A stretch of 64,000 nt of DNA. Origin: Lysobacterales bacterium. GTDB lineage: Bacteria; Pseudomonadota; Gammaproteobacteria; Xanthomonadales; Rhodanobacteraceae. The first letter of the stretch is position 1. Every line of letters begins with the position of its first letter. The notes beneath the pieces are model-generated. The model worked only from the letters and a program-made list of their open reading frames with translations. It ran no database searches and had not been told where the DNA came from. The stretch covers positions 100,196 to 164,195 of the forward strand of contig JADKJL010000005.1 of the NCBI GenBank assembly GCA_016721015.1, in the 5' to 3' direction. The translations under genes were made by a program, and so were the position numbers. Of this stretch, positions 1 through 9,142 are shown piece by piece.

Positions 1-1032
1 GAGCACGCGCACTGGCAGCGGTTGACGGAACAGCGTGCCGACTGCTTCGCGCAACAGCGGGCCGACGACGAAATCGGCCCCATCCGCGACCGCTTCCTTG
101 TAAGCGGCCAGCGCATCCTCGGGCGATTTGCCGGCATCATAGGTGCGCAGTTGAGGCCGCTCGCTGCTGTCATCGGAAAAATGCGCGGCGAAGAATCCAT
201 CAAGAATCGACTGGGAAACGCCGGCGACCGATCCGCTCAGCGGCAGGATCAGCGCAACCTGGCGCGGTGCGTGGTATCCCTCGCGAAGCAGATCGTTGTC
301 CGCATTGGGTATCAGGGTGCCTACCGGTCGCTGTGGTCGGGGCACTTCGCGAGGCAGGGTCTGGCCACGCAGCTTCAGCGTTTGCTCGATCCATGGCAGC
401 AAGGCATCGTCGGGTCGCAGCGATCCGGCGCGCCCTTTCAGGGTGGCATCGTCGAGTGCGCCAAGCATCTCGATGATCTGTTCACGGTTGATGTCGCGAT
501 CATGTCCGCCCAGTTCGCCATCGAGCGCCGCACGCATGCGCGCAGCCGCGAAGCGGTCGCCACGAACGCTGGCGGCTCGCGCACGCAATTCGCCATAGCG
601 CAATCGGAGTGGTTCCGGTATCGACGAATCGGGTGTGGCCAGCAGCGCCGAAGCTCGCTCCGCGTCGCCATTTTTCAGGGAGATCTCAGCGTCTATCAGA
701 TCCAGGCGCAAGGGTTCATCGCCACTCAGTCGAATGCGGCGAATATCCCCGATCGCACGCGCCGCGCCATCCAGGTCGCCGTTCTCGCGCAGCGCTTCGG
801 CGGCACGCAAGCGATAGTGCGCGCTGCTGCCGCCGCTGCTGTCCGTTGCCAGGGCCAGAAATTCGCGCGCGGCGGCATCGAGATCACCGTCGCGCACGAG
901 CTGTTCGGCGTGCTGGGCGGGCAGATTGTCGGTGCGAACCGTCGAGCTGTCGGTCACGCAGGCGCCGAGCGACACGGAGCCGAGCAGAATCAGGACTTTC
1001 CAGGTATTGGACAGGCGGGCAGAAAAGGACAT
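1..1032 (-). CDS. lpoA: Penicillin-binding protein activator LpoA (C-terminus outside window)
   Basis: The minus strand reads open from ATG at 1032 to the window edge (344 codons). The N-terminus is a lipoprotein signal: a hydrophobic stretch (VLILLGSVSLGAC) ending in a lipobox cysteine. An alpha-helical TPR-like region follows, with repeated AALREN/LDGAAR-type helices. Then comes a start of a periplasmic-binding fold (QVALILPLSGSVAGV, FVVGPLLREAV). LpoA is an outer-membrane lipoprotein that activates PBP1a for peptidoglycan synthesis. Its divergent position next to rsmI (135 bp shared intergenic) is the classical gammaproteobacterial arrangement and supports the call. The remaining C-terminal part lies to the left of the window. 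Confidence 0.88.
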   Translation of the reverse strand, partial: MSFSARLSNTWKVLILLGSVSLGACVTDSSTVRTDNLPAQHAEQLVRDGDLDAAAREFLALATDSSGGSSAHYRLRAAEALRENGDLDGAARAIGDIRRIRLSGDEPLRLDLIDAEISLKNGDAERASALLATPDSSIPEPLRLRYGELRARAASVRGDRFAAARMRAALDGELGGHDRDINREQIIEMLGALDDATLKGRAGSLRPDDALLPWIEQTLKLRGQTLPREVPRPQRPVGTLIPNADNDLLREGYHAPRQVALILPLSGSVAGVSQSILDGFFAAHFSDDSSERPQLRTYDAGKSPEDALAAYKEAVADGADFVVGPLLREAVGTLFRQPLPVRVL

Positions 1033-1167
1033 GGGCGGTAATTTCGGCGGCGACATCGGAATGATAGCCCGGATGCCGCTGCAGGCGCCCCGACGCAAGG
1101 CGGATGGGCTGCGCGGGATTCGCCGGGCTCGGCTATTCTCGAACACCCTATCCGTGCGGAAACCATC

Positions 1168-2004
1168 ATGAACGAGCAGCCGGGACGCCTCTGGGTGGTG
1201 GCCACGCCGATCGGCAATCTCGATGATCTGTCGAAACGGGCCGAACAGGTATTGTGCAATGCCGGCCTGATTGCCGCCGAAGATACCCGCCACAGCGGAG
1301 CGCTGCTGGCTCGCATCGGCAGCCGTGTGCCGACGGTCGCTTTGCACGAACACAACGAGCGCGAACAGGTTGAGCGCTTGATCGACGGATTGCAGCAGGG
1401 AGGCGATGTCGCCTTGATCTCGGATGCGGGTACGCCGCTGATCAGCGACCCGGGATTTCGTCTCGTGCGCGCAGCGCGCGAAGCCGGCATTCCGGTTTCT
1501 CCGGTACCCGGGCCGTGTGCAGCCATTGCGGCGTTGTCAGTGGCTGGCTTGCCCAGCGATCGTTTCGTCTTCGAGGGATTCCTCGCCGCCAAGTCCTCGG
1601 CACGTCGCGAACGCCTGCAGCAGCTCGTGGCTGAACCGCGCACCATGATTTTTTACGAGTCCAGCCACCGCATTCTCGATTGCCTGGCTGACATGGCTGC
1701 CGTTTTCGGCGAGCGACGTCATGGCGTGGTTGCGCGTGAGCTGACCAAGCTGTTTGAAACCGTGCTGTCGGGGTCGCTGGCCGAATTGGCTGAGCGGGTT
1801 GCTGCCGATTCCAACCAGCAGCGTGGCGAATTTGTCGTGCTGGTGGCCGGTGCCAGTGGTGAAGAGGCGGATGCAATCCTGGCCGAAGGGCGTCGCGTGT
1901 TCGCCTTGCTCTGCGAGGAGATGGCGCCGGCGCGCGCCGCGCGAATGGCCGCCGCGATTACTGGCGCGCCGCGCAAGCAGCTCTATGAGGCGTCAAATGG
2001 CTGA
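1168..2004 (+). CDS. rsmI: 16S rRNA (cytidine-1402-2'-O)-methyltransferase RsmI
   Basis: 278 residues, the usual length for RsmI, which uses SAM to 2'-O-methylate C1402 in the decoding centre of 16S rRNA. The tetrapyrrole-methylase fold is recognisable from the N-terminal VVATPIGNLDD, the AEDTRHS motif, the SAM-binding ISDAGTPLISDPG around residues 85-100, and VPGPCA further on. The C-terminal portion (GAPRKQLYEA) is the usual RsmI tail. ATG at 1168 follows a 135-bp region shared with divergent lpoA. It is followed within 10 nt by a strong hairpin terminator. Confidence 0.96.
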   Translation: MNEQPGRLWVVATPIGNLDDLSKRAEQVLCNAGLIAAEDTRHSGALLARIGSRVPTVALHEHNEREQVERLIDGLQQGGDVALISDAGTPLISDPGFRLVRAAREAGIPVSPVPGPCAAIAALSVAGLPSDRFVFEGFLAAKSSARRERLQQLVAEPRTMIFYESSHRILDCLADMAAVFGERRHGVVARELTKLFETVLSGSLAELAERVAADSNQQRGEFVVLVAGASGEEADAILAEGRRVFALLCEEMAPARAARMAAAITGAPRKQLYEASNG

Positions 2005-2007
2005 ACA

Positions 2008-2037
2008 CAAAAAAGCCGCGCTATTGCGCGGCTTCTT
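2008..2037. terminator. Bidirectional rho-independent terminator
   Basis: A perfect 7-bp stem (GCCGCGC at 2015-2021 with GCGCGGC at 2026-2032) closes a TATT loop. It is flanked by an A-run on the left and TTCTT on the right. Read on the minus strand it gives a stem followed by a long U-tract, so it can end both rsmI (plus) and the secreted nuclease gene (minus). Confidence 0.85.
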
Positions 2038-2092
2038 GTGAACGCCTGGGGTTGACCTCTCCCGCAAGTTTCGCGGAAGAGGCGAGTTGAGG

Positions 2093-4876
2093 CTACTGAT
2101 CGCCGCCGAAGCTGTCGACGAAGATGCGATCGGTGGCCAGGCGGACAACCAGACCGTCATGGTCGGAGACGCCAACCGCTGTGGTACTGGCGTTTTCGAC
2201 CGCGTCGGCGGCATCGAGGTCGGCACGACCGTATTCGAAATCGACAAACCAGGCGCGTGCCGCGTCGTTGAGCAGGGCGTGGTCAAGCACCTGCATGATC
2301 GGCACATCGCGGCCCTTGTCGAACGATCCCGATGCGGTATAGCCGAGGATCGCGCCGAACTGTTCGGTGAACAGGAACGAATACTGCTCGTTGGCCGGCA
2401 GTGAATTGACCGCATCCCACAATGGCGGATTGACGATATTCGGCGCGCCCAGATGCAGCACATTCTTTGTATCGTCGTAGTGCCCCTCGATCAGACCGGT
2501 GATGTGCACGAAGCCATCGCTGAACTGGTAATCGTTGAAATCGCCGATCACCAGCAGCGGACGATTCGGTTGCGCGACCTGTTCTTGCTGCACGCGCGCC
2601 GCAATCGACTTGCCCTGGGTGAAGCGCTTCAGGCGATTGCGATCGACATCGGCCTGGGTGCAGCTCGACCCGCCCGGCGCATCCACGCAACTGCGTGATT
2701 TCGGGTGGATGACGATCGTTGCGAAGGGTTGTCCATTGAACGTGCCTTCGAGCTTCAGCGAGGGACGATCATGCAGATTGGCCGGTTGGCCGTCGCGCGG
2801 ATCGATCCACATTTCGGCCTTGTCGAGCTGGGTGATGACGACATTGCTGATGCGGTCAGCGCGGACCAGATAGCCGACATCGATGCCACCGCCGTCATTG
2901 CCTTCTTCAAGGTATGCCGTGTAGGTGACGCCGGAGTCGGTCGCGATCCGGTCAGCCAGCATTTGCAATACGGTGATGTTCTCGACTTCAATCACGCCGA
3001 GCACATCAGGCAGTTCGAGCACGTTGCCGACATAATCGGACAGTCGCGAAACCTTGAGTGTGAGCTCGGCGGCATTGGGTTCGCCGCCATTGCCGCAGGT
3101 GAATGTGGTATTGGCCACAGTGTCGCAGAAGCGCAGCATGTTGAAGCTGCCGATGCGCAGCTCGGCGCCGAGCTGTCCAGCCTTGACCGGGCGCGGAATC
3201 GTGTTGGCTTCGGTTACCGTGAACGCCGTCGACCAGACCTCGTAGTCGCCGAAGTTGTAGGTGAGTACTCCGGTGGAGCTAAAGCGGCTGCCGCCGGTAA
3301 TCGGGGTATTCGGAGCCACTGCACCCAGCGCGTCGGCATCGAGCTCGAAGATATGCGGATTGCCGTTGAACTGCTCGGCGTTCGGGTTGTCGACGCCAGG
3401 CACCAGCGGATACAAAAGACCCGGCGTGCGCACCGAACGTGTGCCGGAGGCCGAAACAAAGATCTGCGCGTAGGGATCCGAACTGAAATACGGATTCGCA
3501 CGAGCGACGATGCCGTTGTCGATCTGCACGCGCATGCCTTCGAAGCACTCGAAATTGGTTGTGCCGCAGCTCAGGCTCAGAAGATCCTGGGACGGTGTGG
3601 TGGCATTGAAGCTGATCGGCGTCGGCAGCGAATTGCCCGTGTTCTGTATGACGAGATTGCTGACGCCGTTGAGTTCGGTCAGGCCGAAATATTCAACGAC
3701 ATTGGCCGTCAAGTTCACCTTGTCGCCAACGAACACGCTGGGTGCCGTCGACGTGAAGACATAGATGCCTTCGGATGTCATCGCCGAAGCATCGACATCC
3801 GCATCCGGCGTCTGCATGAAGAAGCCCGCCGGGCCGATCGCCGTGACGATATTGCCGAGCGTGTTGATGCGCTGGCCTGTGAGCGGCGAACTGTCGCCAG
3901 CACCCTGGATAGCGTGGATGGCATAGGTGCCGATATCGTCATCCTCGATCGTCGCGGTTGCGCTCAAGGTGATCGGCAGGGCTCCGCTGACGCCAGTCAG
4001 ACTCAAGCTGAAGCTGCGGTCGGGCTGCGGCGTTGTGTTGCCGAGCACGTCGATCGTGATCGTGGTCGAGGTGCCGGCTTCGGCAATCAAACCGCTGCCG
4101 CTGGCGGCGGTGTAGTCGGTACCGGCGAGCGCGGTTCCATTCACTGTTGCGTAGTTGAATGCAATGCCGCCGCTGGGTGCCGCCGCGCTCAATTGCACGG
4201 TGAACTGGAATGGCGTGGTTGCGCCATCACCCTCGACCAGCGAAATGTTGGCGACGCTTATGGTCGGCGTGCCGCCGCCGGCGCATTGTGCCGTCGGACT
4301 CGAGGTGTTGCGCGGCGTTGCTGTGGCGATCACGAAGTCGGCGGAGTTGACCCCGGTGTTCGTGCAGCCGCCCATTTTGCGGATCGCGGCATTGGTGCTC
4401 GTCATGGCGCCTGCCGGGCTCGGGCAATTGGCCGAACCGGTGCCGACGAAATCAAGAACCGCGCCGCCGGTCGGGCAGGCGCCGCTCAAAGCGGTTGTCG
4501 TATTGGTCAGCGCGACTTTGACATTCGATCCCTGCATGGGAATAGCACCTGTTGCATTAGGTGTCGGCAGCGGCGTCGTGCCGCCCGTACCCGCTGCCTC
4601 CTGGATCAGGTAGTACTGGCCCGGCTGCAAGTCGACGTTGGTCAGGTTGGTTGCTGCCCACGTCGTCCCCGTGGACGAGGCGTACTGCACCGCCCAGCCA
4701 TTCAGGTTCTGTGCCGCGCTGCCCGCATTGAAGATTTCGATGAAATCATTCGTATAGACGGAGCCGCCATTGCCACCGGCGCCATAAACCTGGCTGATAA
4801 CGACCTGTGCCTGTGCCGCGCCAGCTCCAAGCGCGAGCAGCAGGCCCGCGATCAGTATTTTTGTGAATCGAAGCAT
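2093..4876 (-). CDS. ExeM/NucH-family extracellular nuclease with lamin-tail and Calx-beta domains
   Basis: About 927 residues if the start is ATG at 4876, preceded by GGGGAAAG; an upstream in-frame ATG would add nine residues with no signal character. A Sec signal peptide (MLRFTKILIAG...AQA) comes first. It is followed by a lamin-tail domain (VISQVYGAGGN, NDFIEIFN), a Calx-beta domain (ISLVEGDGATTPFQFTVQL), an OB-like region, and a C-terminal endonuclease/exonuclease/phosphatase domain. That last domain shows LRIGSFNMLRF, GVIEVEN, VIGDFNDY and GVSDHDGL, the catalytic Asp/Asn/His signature of DNase I-like enzymes. The family degrades extracellular DNA, often for biofilm turnover or phosphate supply. 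The extreme C-terminus (RIFVDSFGGDQ) resembles a short tail common to secreted proteins of this order. The gene stands alone. Confidence 0.88.
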   Translation of the reverse strand: MLRFTKILIAGLLLALGAGAAQAQVVISQVYGAGGNGGSVYTNDFIEIFNAGSAAQNLNGWAVQYASSTGTTWAATNLTNVDLQPGQYYLIQEAAGTGGTTPLPTPNATGAIPMQGSNVKVALTNTTTALSGACPTGGAVLDFVGTGSANCPSPAGAMTSTNAAIRKMGGCTNTGVNSADFVIATATPRNTSSPTAQCAGGGTPTISVANISLVEGDGATTPFQFTVQLSAAAPSGGIAFNYATVNGTALAGTDYTAASGSGLIAEAGTSTTITIDVLGNTTPQPDRSFSLSLTGVSGALPITLSATATIEDDDIGTYAIHAIQGAGDSSPLTGQRINTLGNIVTAIGPAGFFMQTPDADVDASAMTSEGIYVFTSTAPSVFVGDKVNLTANVVEYFGLTELNGVSNLVIQNTGNSLPTPISFNATTPSQDLLSLSCGTTNFECFEGMRVQIDNGIVARANPYFSSDPYAQIFVSASGTRSVRTPGLLYPLVPGVDNPNAEQFNGNPHIFELDADALGAVAPNTPITGGSRFSSTGVLTYNFGDYEVWSTAFTVTEANTIPRPVKAGQLGAELRIGSFNMLRFCDTVANTTFTCGNGGEPNAAELTLKVSRLSDYVGNVLELPDVLGVIEVENITVLQMLADRIATDSGVTYTAYLEEGNDGGGIDVGYLVRADRISNVVITQLDKAEMWIDPRDGQPANLHDRPSLKLEGTFNGQPFATIVIHPKSRSCVDAPGGSSCTQADVDRNRLKRFTQGKSIAARVQQEQVAQPNRPLLVIGDFNDYQFSDGFVHITGLIEGHYDDTKNVLHLGAPNIVNPPLWDAVNSLPANEQYSFLFTEQFGAILGYTASGSFDKGRDVPIMQVLDHALLNDAARAWFVDFEYGRADLDAADAVENASTTAVGVSDHDGLVVRLATDRIFVDSFGGDQ

Positions 4877-4978
4877 GTCTTTCCCCGTTCTTGGTAAAAC
4901 CACCCTGAAATAGTATCGACGTTGTTTGACGCTGATGTTGCACGGTTCCCGTTTCGGCGAGCGTGCGATCCCGAATCC

Positions 4979-6046
4979 TCAGCGGATGCGGGCGAAAACC
5001 GTGATCTCCTCGCGATCATGATATAGCTGGCGGGCGCGCCACTCGATGCGCTTGCCGACATCCGCAACCGCTTCTTCGACGAGGTTTCGGCAGAGGCGCA
5101 CTTCGTCGTAGCGCTTCTTCATCGGCAGCTTGAGATTGAAGATCGCAAAACGGCACCAGCCGCCGGCGAGCCACTCGGCCATGCGCGCAGCGACCTTGCG
5201 TGGTTGCTCGACCATGTCGCAGACCAGCCAATCGACCGGATTCGATGGCCGGTAGCGGAAGCCATCTTCGCGCAGATGGGTGACCAGGCCGGAATCAATC
5301 AGGCCCGGATCCATCGGGCCATTGTCCACCGCGATCACGCTGATCGAGCGGCGCACGAGTTGCCAGGTCCAGCCACCCGGTGCCGCGCCGAGATCGACTC
5401 CGCTCATGCCGGGCTTGAGCCAGCGCTCGCGCTCATCGGCATCGAGCAGGGTCAGCAGCGCTTCTTCGAGCTTGAGTGTCGAGCGGCTCGGCGCGGCGGA
5501 TGGAAAGCGCAGACGCGGAATGCCGCCGGGCCAGGCCGATGTTGTGGCAATCGCCGCTTCGGCGACCCAAGCGGTCTGTGCATCGCTCAGGCAGACATGC
5601 AGTCGCCATGGCGATTGCGGGTCGATCAGCGCTTCGCGCTTCATCGCGGCGATCAGCGCGTTGTTGAGTGATCGGCACAGGCCGGCGAGTTCGCGCGCGG
5701 CGTCATTGTCGGGCGCTTCGATCCAGGCATCGCGATAGCGTCGACCCGTTGCGCGAATCGCCGGCATCAGCACGCCGAGGCGGTCTTCGCGCGGCAATCC
5801 CTCGATCCTGGCTGAGACGCGCAACAATTGTCGGGCGAAGCTCAGGTCGCGCCAATGTACCGAGTCAACGAAGCGGGCCTGGGCATCGGTATCGGGAAAG
5901 ACGAACTCGACGAAGCCGCTGTCGCGCTGACTGCGCGCGAATCCCGCCGTCGCCAGCTCGGCATCACGGGCCGCAAGCTCCTGTGCGCATTCACTCTCGA
6001 ATCCGGGACGGCAATAGGCCAGAACGCTGCGGCCGGCCGCGCTCAT
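4979..6046 (-). CDS. rlmM: 23S rRNA (cytidine-2498-2'-O)-methyltransferase RlmM
   Basis: 355 residues, normal for RlmM. The N-terminal THUMP-like region (LAYCRPGFESECAQELAARD) precedes a Rossmann methyltransferase domain. That domain has GVDLGAAPGGWTWQL as the SAM-binding motif, VDWLVCDMVEQPRKVA and FNLKLPMKKRYDEV, which supply the K-D-K-E catalytic residues of FtsJ-type 2'-O-methyltransferases. The substrate is C2498 near the peptidyl-transferase centre. It is encoded downstream of glnS and the deaminase on the same strand, 37 nt after the deaminase stop region, so it may be their operon partner. Confidence 0.95.
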   Translation of the reverse strand: MSAAGRSVLAYCRPGFESECAQELAARDAELATAGFARSQRDSGFVEFVFPDTDAQARFVDSVHWRDLSFARQLLRVSARIEGLPREDRLGVLMPAIRATGRRYRDAWIEAPDNDAARELAGLCRSLNNALIAAMKREALIDPQSPWRLHVCLSDAQTAWVAEAAIATTSAWPGGIPRLRFPSAAPSRSTLKLEEALLTLLDADERERWLKPGMSGVDLGAAPGGWTWQLVRRSISVIAVDNGPMDPGLIDSGLVTHLREDGFRYRPSNPVDWLVCDMVEQPRKVAARMAEWLAGGWCRFAIFNLKLPMKKRYDEVRLCRNLVEEAVADVGKRIEWRARQLYHDREEITVFARIR

Positions 6047-6083
6047 GCCGGGTCAACCGTCAGCACTGATTCCGGCCGGAGGC

Positions 6084-6647
6084 TCAATAGCTTGCGCCGG
6101 CGGTGGAGCGGTACAGATCGAAGATGCCACGCGCCTGTTCGCGCAACACGTCGCGCCGGACCTTGATCGCACGCTTCTCGAGTTCACCGATCCAGTCGGC
6201 GGGCAGCGGGCCTTCGTCGAATTCGCTGAGTTCCATGACGTCCTCGGCGCGCGCGCCAATCACGAGCTCATCAATGCCGGCCCAGAAGCTTGCGCCGTAG
6301 CACATCGAACACGGCTGGGCACTGGTGGCGAGGATGTAACGACCGCCATCTTCGTTGAGGCGAAACCGGCCGAGCCGGGATTGCGCGCTCATGAAGGCCA
6401 TCATCTCGGCGTGCGCAACCGAGCATTGCTGCGGTACGACCCGATTGACGCCGACCGCAACCAGCTCGCCATCGTCGCGGAAGATGGCCGCGCCGAACGG
6501 GCCACCGCTGGCGAGTTCGACATTGCGCCGGGCCAGGCCGATGGCGAGCGCCATGCGCGCAGTGTCATCCTCGTATCGGCGGGTGAAATCGATCTGGTCA
6601 TCGATCCAGTCGGGCAAGGCGAGTTCGATTCGATGGCCGGCGCTCAT
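6084..6647 (-). CDS. Nucleoside/guanine deaminase-like zinc hydrolase
   Basis: 187 residues from ATG at 6647. That start is preferred over upstream ones because it forms an ATGA overlap with the glnS stop codon, which implies translational coupling. The cytidine/deoxycytidylate-deaminase zinc site is complete: HAE at residues 79-81 (proton-relay Glu) and PCSMC at 112-116. The sequence around GGPFGAAIFRDDGE fits the guanine deaminase / nucleoside deaminase group rather than TadA, which would normally be shorter. The exact substrate cannot be told from sequence. Pairing with glnS is a genomic arrangement only; no functional link is implied. Confidence 0.85.
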   Translation of the reverse strand: MSAGHRIELALPDWIDDQIDFTRRYEDDTARMALAIGLARRNVELASGGPFGAAIFRDDGELVAVGVNRVVPQQCSVAHAEMMAFMSAQSRLGRFRLNEDGGRYILATSAQPCSMCYGASFWAGIDELVIGARAEDVMELSEFDEGPLPADWIGELEKRAIKVRRDVLREQARGIFDLYRSTAGASY

Positions 6648-8371
6648 TTTCCGGCTGCCTTGGACCAGGTATCGCGCAAGGTCACGACGCGATTGAACAC
6701 CGGATGCGCGGATGAATGATCGTGGCGATCGGCGACGAAATAACCGAGCCGCTCGAACTGGCATGCCGATTCCGCCGACGCATTGGCGAGGTCGGCTTCG
6801 AGCCAGGCGCGGATGACCCGGCGTGACTCGGGGTTCAAATGATCGCGGTAGGTCTTGCCGTCGCTGTCATCATCCGGGTCGACGACATTGAACAGGCGAT
6901 CGTAGAGGCGAACCTCGGCAGCAATCGCCGTGCGCGCATCGACCCAGTGAATGGTGCCCTTGACCTTGCGCTCGGCTCCGCTGCAACCCGGTCGCGTATC
7001 GGCATCGAGTGAGCAATGCAGCTCGATGACTTCTCCATCCGCATTCTTGATCACTTCATCGCAACGGATGATGCCGGCGCCGCGCAGGCGCACTTCGGTG
7101 CCGGGCATCAGGCGATGGAAGCCCTTGACCGGCTCTTCGAGGAAATCGTCGCGCTCGATCCACAGTTCGCGCGAAAACCGCACGCCGCGCCGGCCAAACG
7201 CTTCGTCTTTCGGATGATTCGGAAAATCCAGCAGCTCGGCGTGGTCGTCGGCGAGATTGGTCAGCACCAGCTTGATCGGATTGATCACACCCATGCGCCG
7301 CGGCGCCGTACCATCGAGCACCTCGCGCACGCAGCCTTCGAGCACGCCGTACTCGATCACGGAGTTTTGCTTGCTGATGCCGGCACGTTCCCAGAACGTG
7401 CGGATGGCGGCCGCCGGAAACCCGCGCCGGCGCGCGCCGGTCAGGGTCGGCATGCGTGGATCGTCCCAGCCATCGACCAGCCCATCCTGGACCAGGGCCA
7501 TGAGCTTGCGCTTGCTCATCACCGTGTAGTCGAGATTGCCGCGCGCAAATTCGATCTGGCGCGGACGGCGCGGCGTGTAGGTCAGGCCGGCGGCAACGAT
7601 CGATTGGGCCAGTTGGGGATTGGCCAGCAGGTCGATCTGGTCGAGGCACCAGTCATACAGAGGCCGGTGATCCTCGAATTCGAGCGTGCACAGCGAATGG
7701 GTGATGCCTTCGACCGCGTCGGAGATGCAATGCGCGTAGTCGTACATCGGATAGATCGGCCAGGCATCGCCGGTGTTCTGGTGGCTGGTCTTGCGGATGC
7801 GGAAGATGGCCGGATCGCGCAGGTTGATATTGCCCGAGGCCATGTCGATCTTTGCCCGCAGCGTGCGCGCGCCATCGGCAAACTCGCCGGCACGCATGCG
7901 CTGGAACAGATCGAGATTCTCGGCCGTGCTCCGATCCCGGAACGGCGAGTTGCGCCCCGGTTCGGTCAGTGTGCCGCGATAGAGGCGCACCGCGTCGGCA
8001 TCGAGATCGCAGACGAAGGCCTTGCCGTCCTCGATCAACTTGATCGCGCAGCGATAGAACACCTCGAAATAGTCCGAGGCATGGCGCTGCTCGGCCCATT
8101 CGAACCCAAGCCAGCGCACGTCCTCGCGGATCGCCTCGACGAACTCGATGTCCTCGCGGGCCGGGTTGGTGTCGTCAAAGCGCAGATTGCAGGTTCCGCC
8201 GAAATCACGCGCGATGCCGAAATTCAGGCAGATGCTCTTGGCGTGACCCAGGTGCAGGTAACCGTTCGGCTCGGGAGGAAACCGCGTCTGCACGACACCG
8301 GAGTGCTTGCCGCTGGCCTGGTCGGCGATGACGATCTGGCGGATGAAATTGGTCGGGGTGGTTTCAGTCAT
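6644..8371 (-). CDS. glnS: Glutaminyl-tRNA synthetase
   Basis: 575 residues. Class I synthetase signatures are present: PPEPNGYLHLGHAK (HIGH-type, residues 33-44) and VMSKRKL (KMSKS-type, about 284-290). The GlnRS-typical region IYPMYDYAHCISDAVEGITHSLCTLEFEDHRPLYDW lies between them. A C-terminal beta-barrel anticodon-binding region follows (GTIHWVDARTAIAAEVRLYDRLF). It charges tRNA-Gln with glutamine in the cytoplasm. The stop codon overlaps the start of the deaminase. Confidence 0.97.
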   Translation of the reverse strand: MTETTPTNFIRQIVIADQASGKHSGVVQTRFPPEPNGYLHLGHAKSICLNFGIARDFGGTCNLRFDDTNPAREDIEFVEAIREDVRWLGFEWAEQRHASDYFEVFYRCAIKLIEDGKAFVCDLDADAVRLYRGTLTEPGRNSPFRDRSTAENLDLFQRMRAGEFADGARTLRAKIDMASGNINLRDPAIFRIRKTSHQNTGDAWPIYPMYDYAHCISDAVEGITHSLCTLEFEDHRPLYDWCLDQIDLLANPQLAQSIVAAGLTYTPRRPRQIEFARGNLDYTVMSKRKLMALVQDGLVDGWDDPRMPTLTGARRRGFPAAAIRTFWERAGISKQNSVIEYGVLEGCVREVLDGTAPRRMGVINPIKLVLTNLADDHAELLDFPNHPKDEAFGRRGVRFSRELWIERDDFLEEPVKGFHRLMPGTEVRLRGAGIIRCDEVIKNADGEVIELHCSLDADTRPGCSGAERKVKGTIHWVDARTAIAAEVRLYDRLFNVVDPDDDSDGKTYRDHLNPESRRVIRAWLEADLANASAESACQFERLGYFVADRHDHSSAHPVFNRVVTLRDTWSKAAGK

Positions 8372-8435
8372 GCCGATGGAGCCGCGCCTGGCGGTGCTTG
8401 GACAATCGACAAGTTTAACCCGCAGGGGCAGTGAG

Positions 8436-8590
8436 CGGGGGAGCGGTTAGCGGGTAGCGGGGAAAAGCGGAATGCAGGGGCGGAGAAAGCGTTGTGACTT
8501 CCGGGGCCCCAGACTTCGTCCGGCTTTGCAACCAGCACCCAGATCGCCGGAACGGTCTTTCCCGCTTACCGCTTACCGCTAACCGCTCCC
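8436..8590. repeat. Long imperfect inverted repeat built of short GCGGTTA/GCGGGTA units
   Basis: The left arm (about 8438-8462) contains GGAGCGGTTAGCGGGTAGCG. The right arm (8561-8590) contains its near-complement with tandem heptamers (TTACCGC twice, then TAACCGC). About 98 nt separate the arms. It sits between the divergently placed glnS start side and the DUF3253 stop and could act as a terminator for the latter or as a small mobile or REP-like element. Confidence 0.6.
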
Positions 8591-8595
8591 GGTTT

Positions 8596-8889
8596 CTAGC
8601 CCGTCTGCACGTTGCGCACGCCGGACAGGGCGCGCAGGCGCAAGCGAACCGGCCCGCGCGAAACGCGGATATCAACGACTTCTTCCTGCTGGAGTGCTTC
8701 GATCGTGCCGGCATCGGCCAATTGGGCAGATATGGTCCGGACTGGACGCATGAGATCGTGCCAGTGGTAGCCGCTGAGGATTGCCAGCGTTTGCGCCGCC
8801 TCGCTGACGCAAATGGTGCGCCCCGGGCCGCGTGAAATCAGCAGCTCAAGCACGCACTCGCGGATGCGTTCGGCGAACGCGTCACCCAT
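8596..8889 (-). CDS. DUF3253 domain protein
   Basis: 97 residues from ATG at 8889. An in-frame extension to 9018 exists but is low-complexity and unlike the family. The sequence matches the DUF3253 pattern of a small winged-helix-like fold: ELLISRGPGRTICVSEAAQTL, then HWHDLMRPVRTISAQLADAGTIEALQQEEVVD, then RGPVRLRLR. Function is unknown. No clear ribosome-binding site is visible, so the start is tentative. Confidence 0.75.
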   Translation of the reverse strand: MGDAFAERIRECVLELLISRGPGRTICVSEAAQTLAILSGYHWHDLMRPVRTISAQLADAGTIEALQQEEVVDIRVSRGPVRLRLRALSGVRNVQTG

Positions 8890-9142
8890 TAAACCATTGT
8901 CATTCAAAATCAGAGCCCTGCGGATCGTCAAGGAGGCGATTCCCTCGGTGCCAATCGCAGACCTTCCTGACTGCGTGTTTCCCCCGGTCGCCCCGTCTCG
9001 CCACCCCTGCGAACGCAAGCGCCCCGATCATACCGCGAGTTCCCCCGGTATTTTCAAGTCGTGGCGCTCAATTGTTTCAAGATCGGCCGGGAATCAAGCG
9101 CTTTCGCGGGTACCATGGGATTCCCGGAACGAGTCGGTCGCC

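Noticed and set aside
22..1041. 339-residue open frame on the plus strand
   Set aside because: Shadow of lpoA, which has a lipobox and correct synteny on the minus strand.
2705..4897. 730-residue open frame on the plus strand
   Set aside because: It is the antisense shadow of the ExeM-like nuclease, whose domains are clear on the minus strand.
7016..8434. 472-residue open frame on the plus strand
   Set aside because: Antisense shadow of glnS with no domain character.
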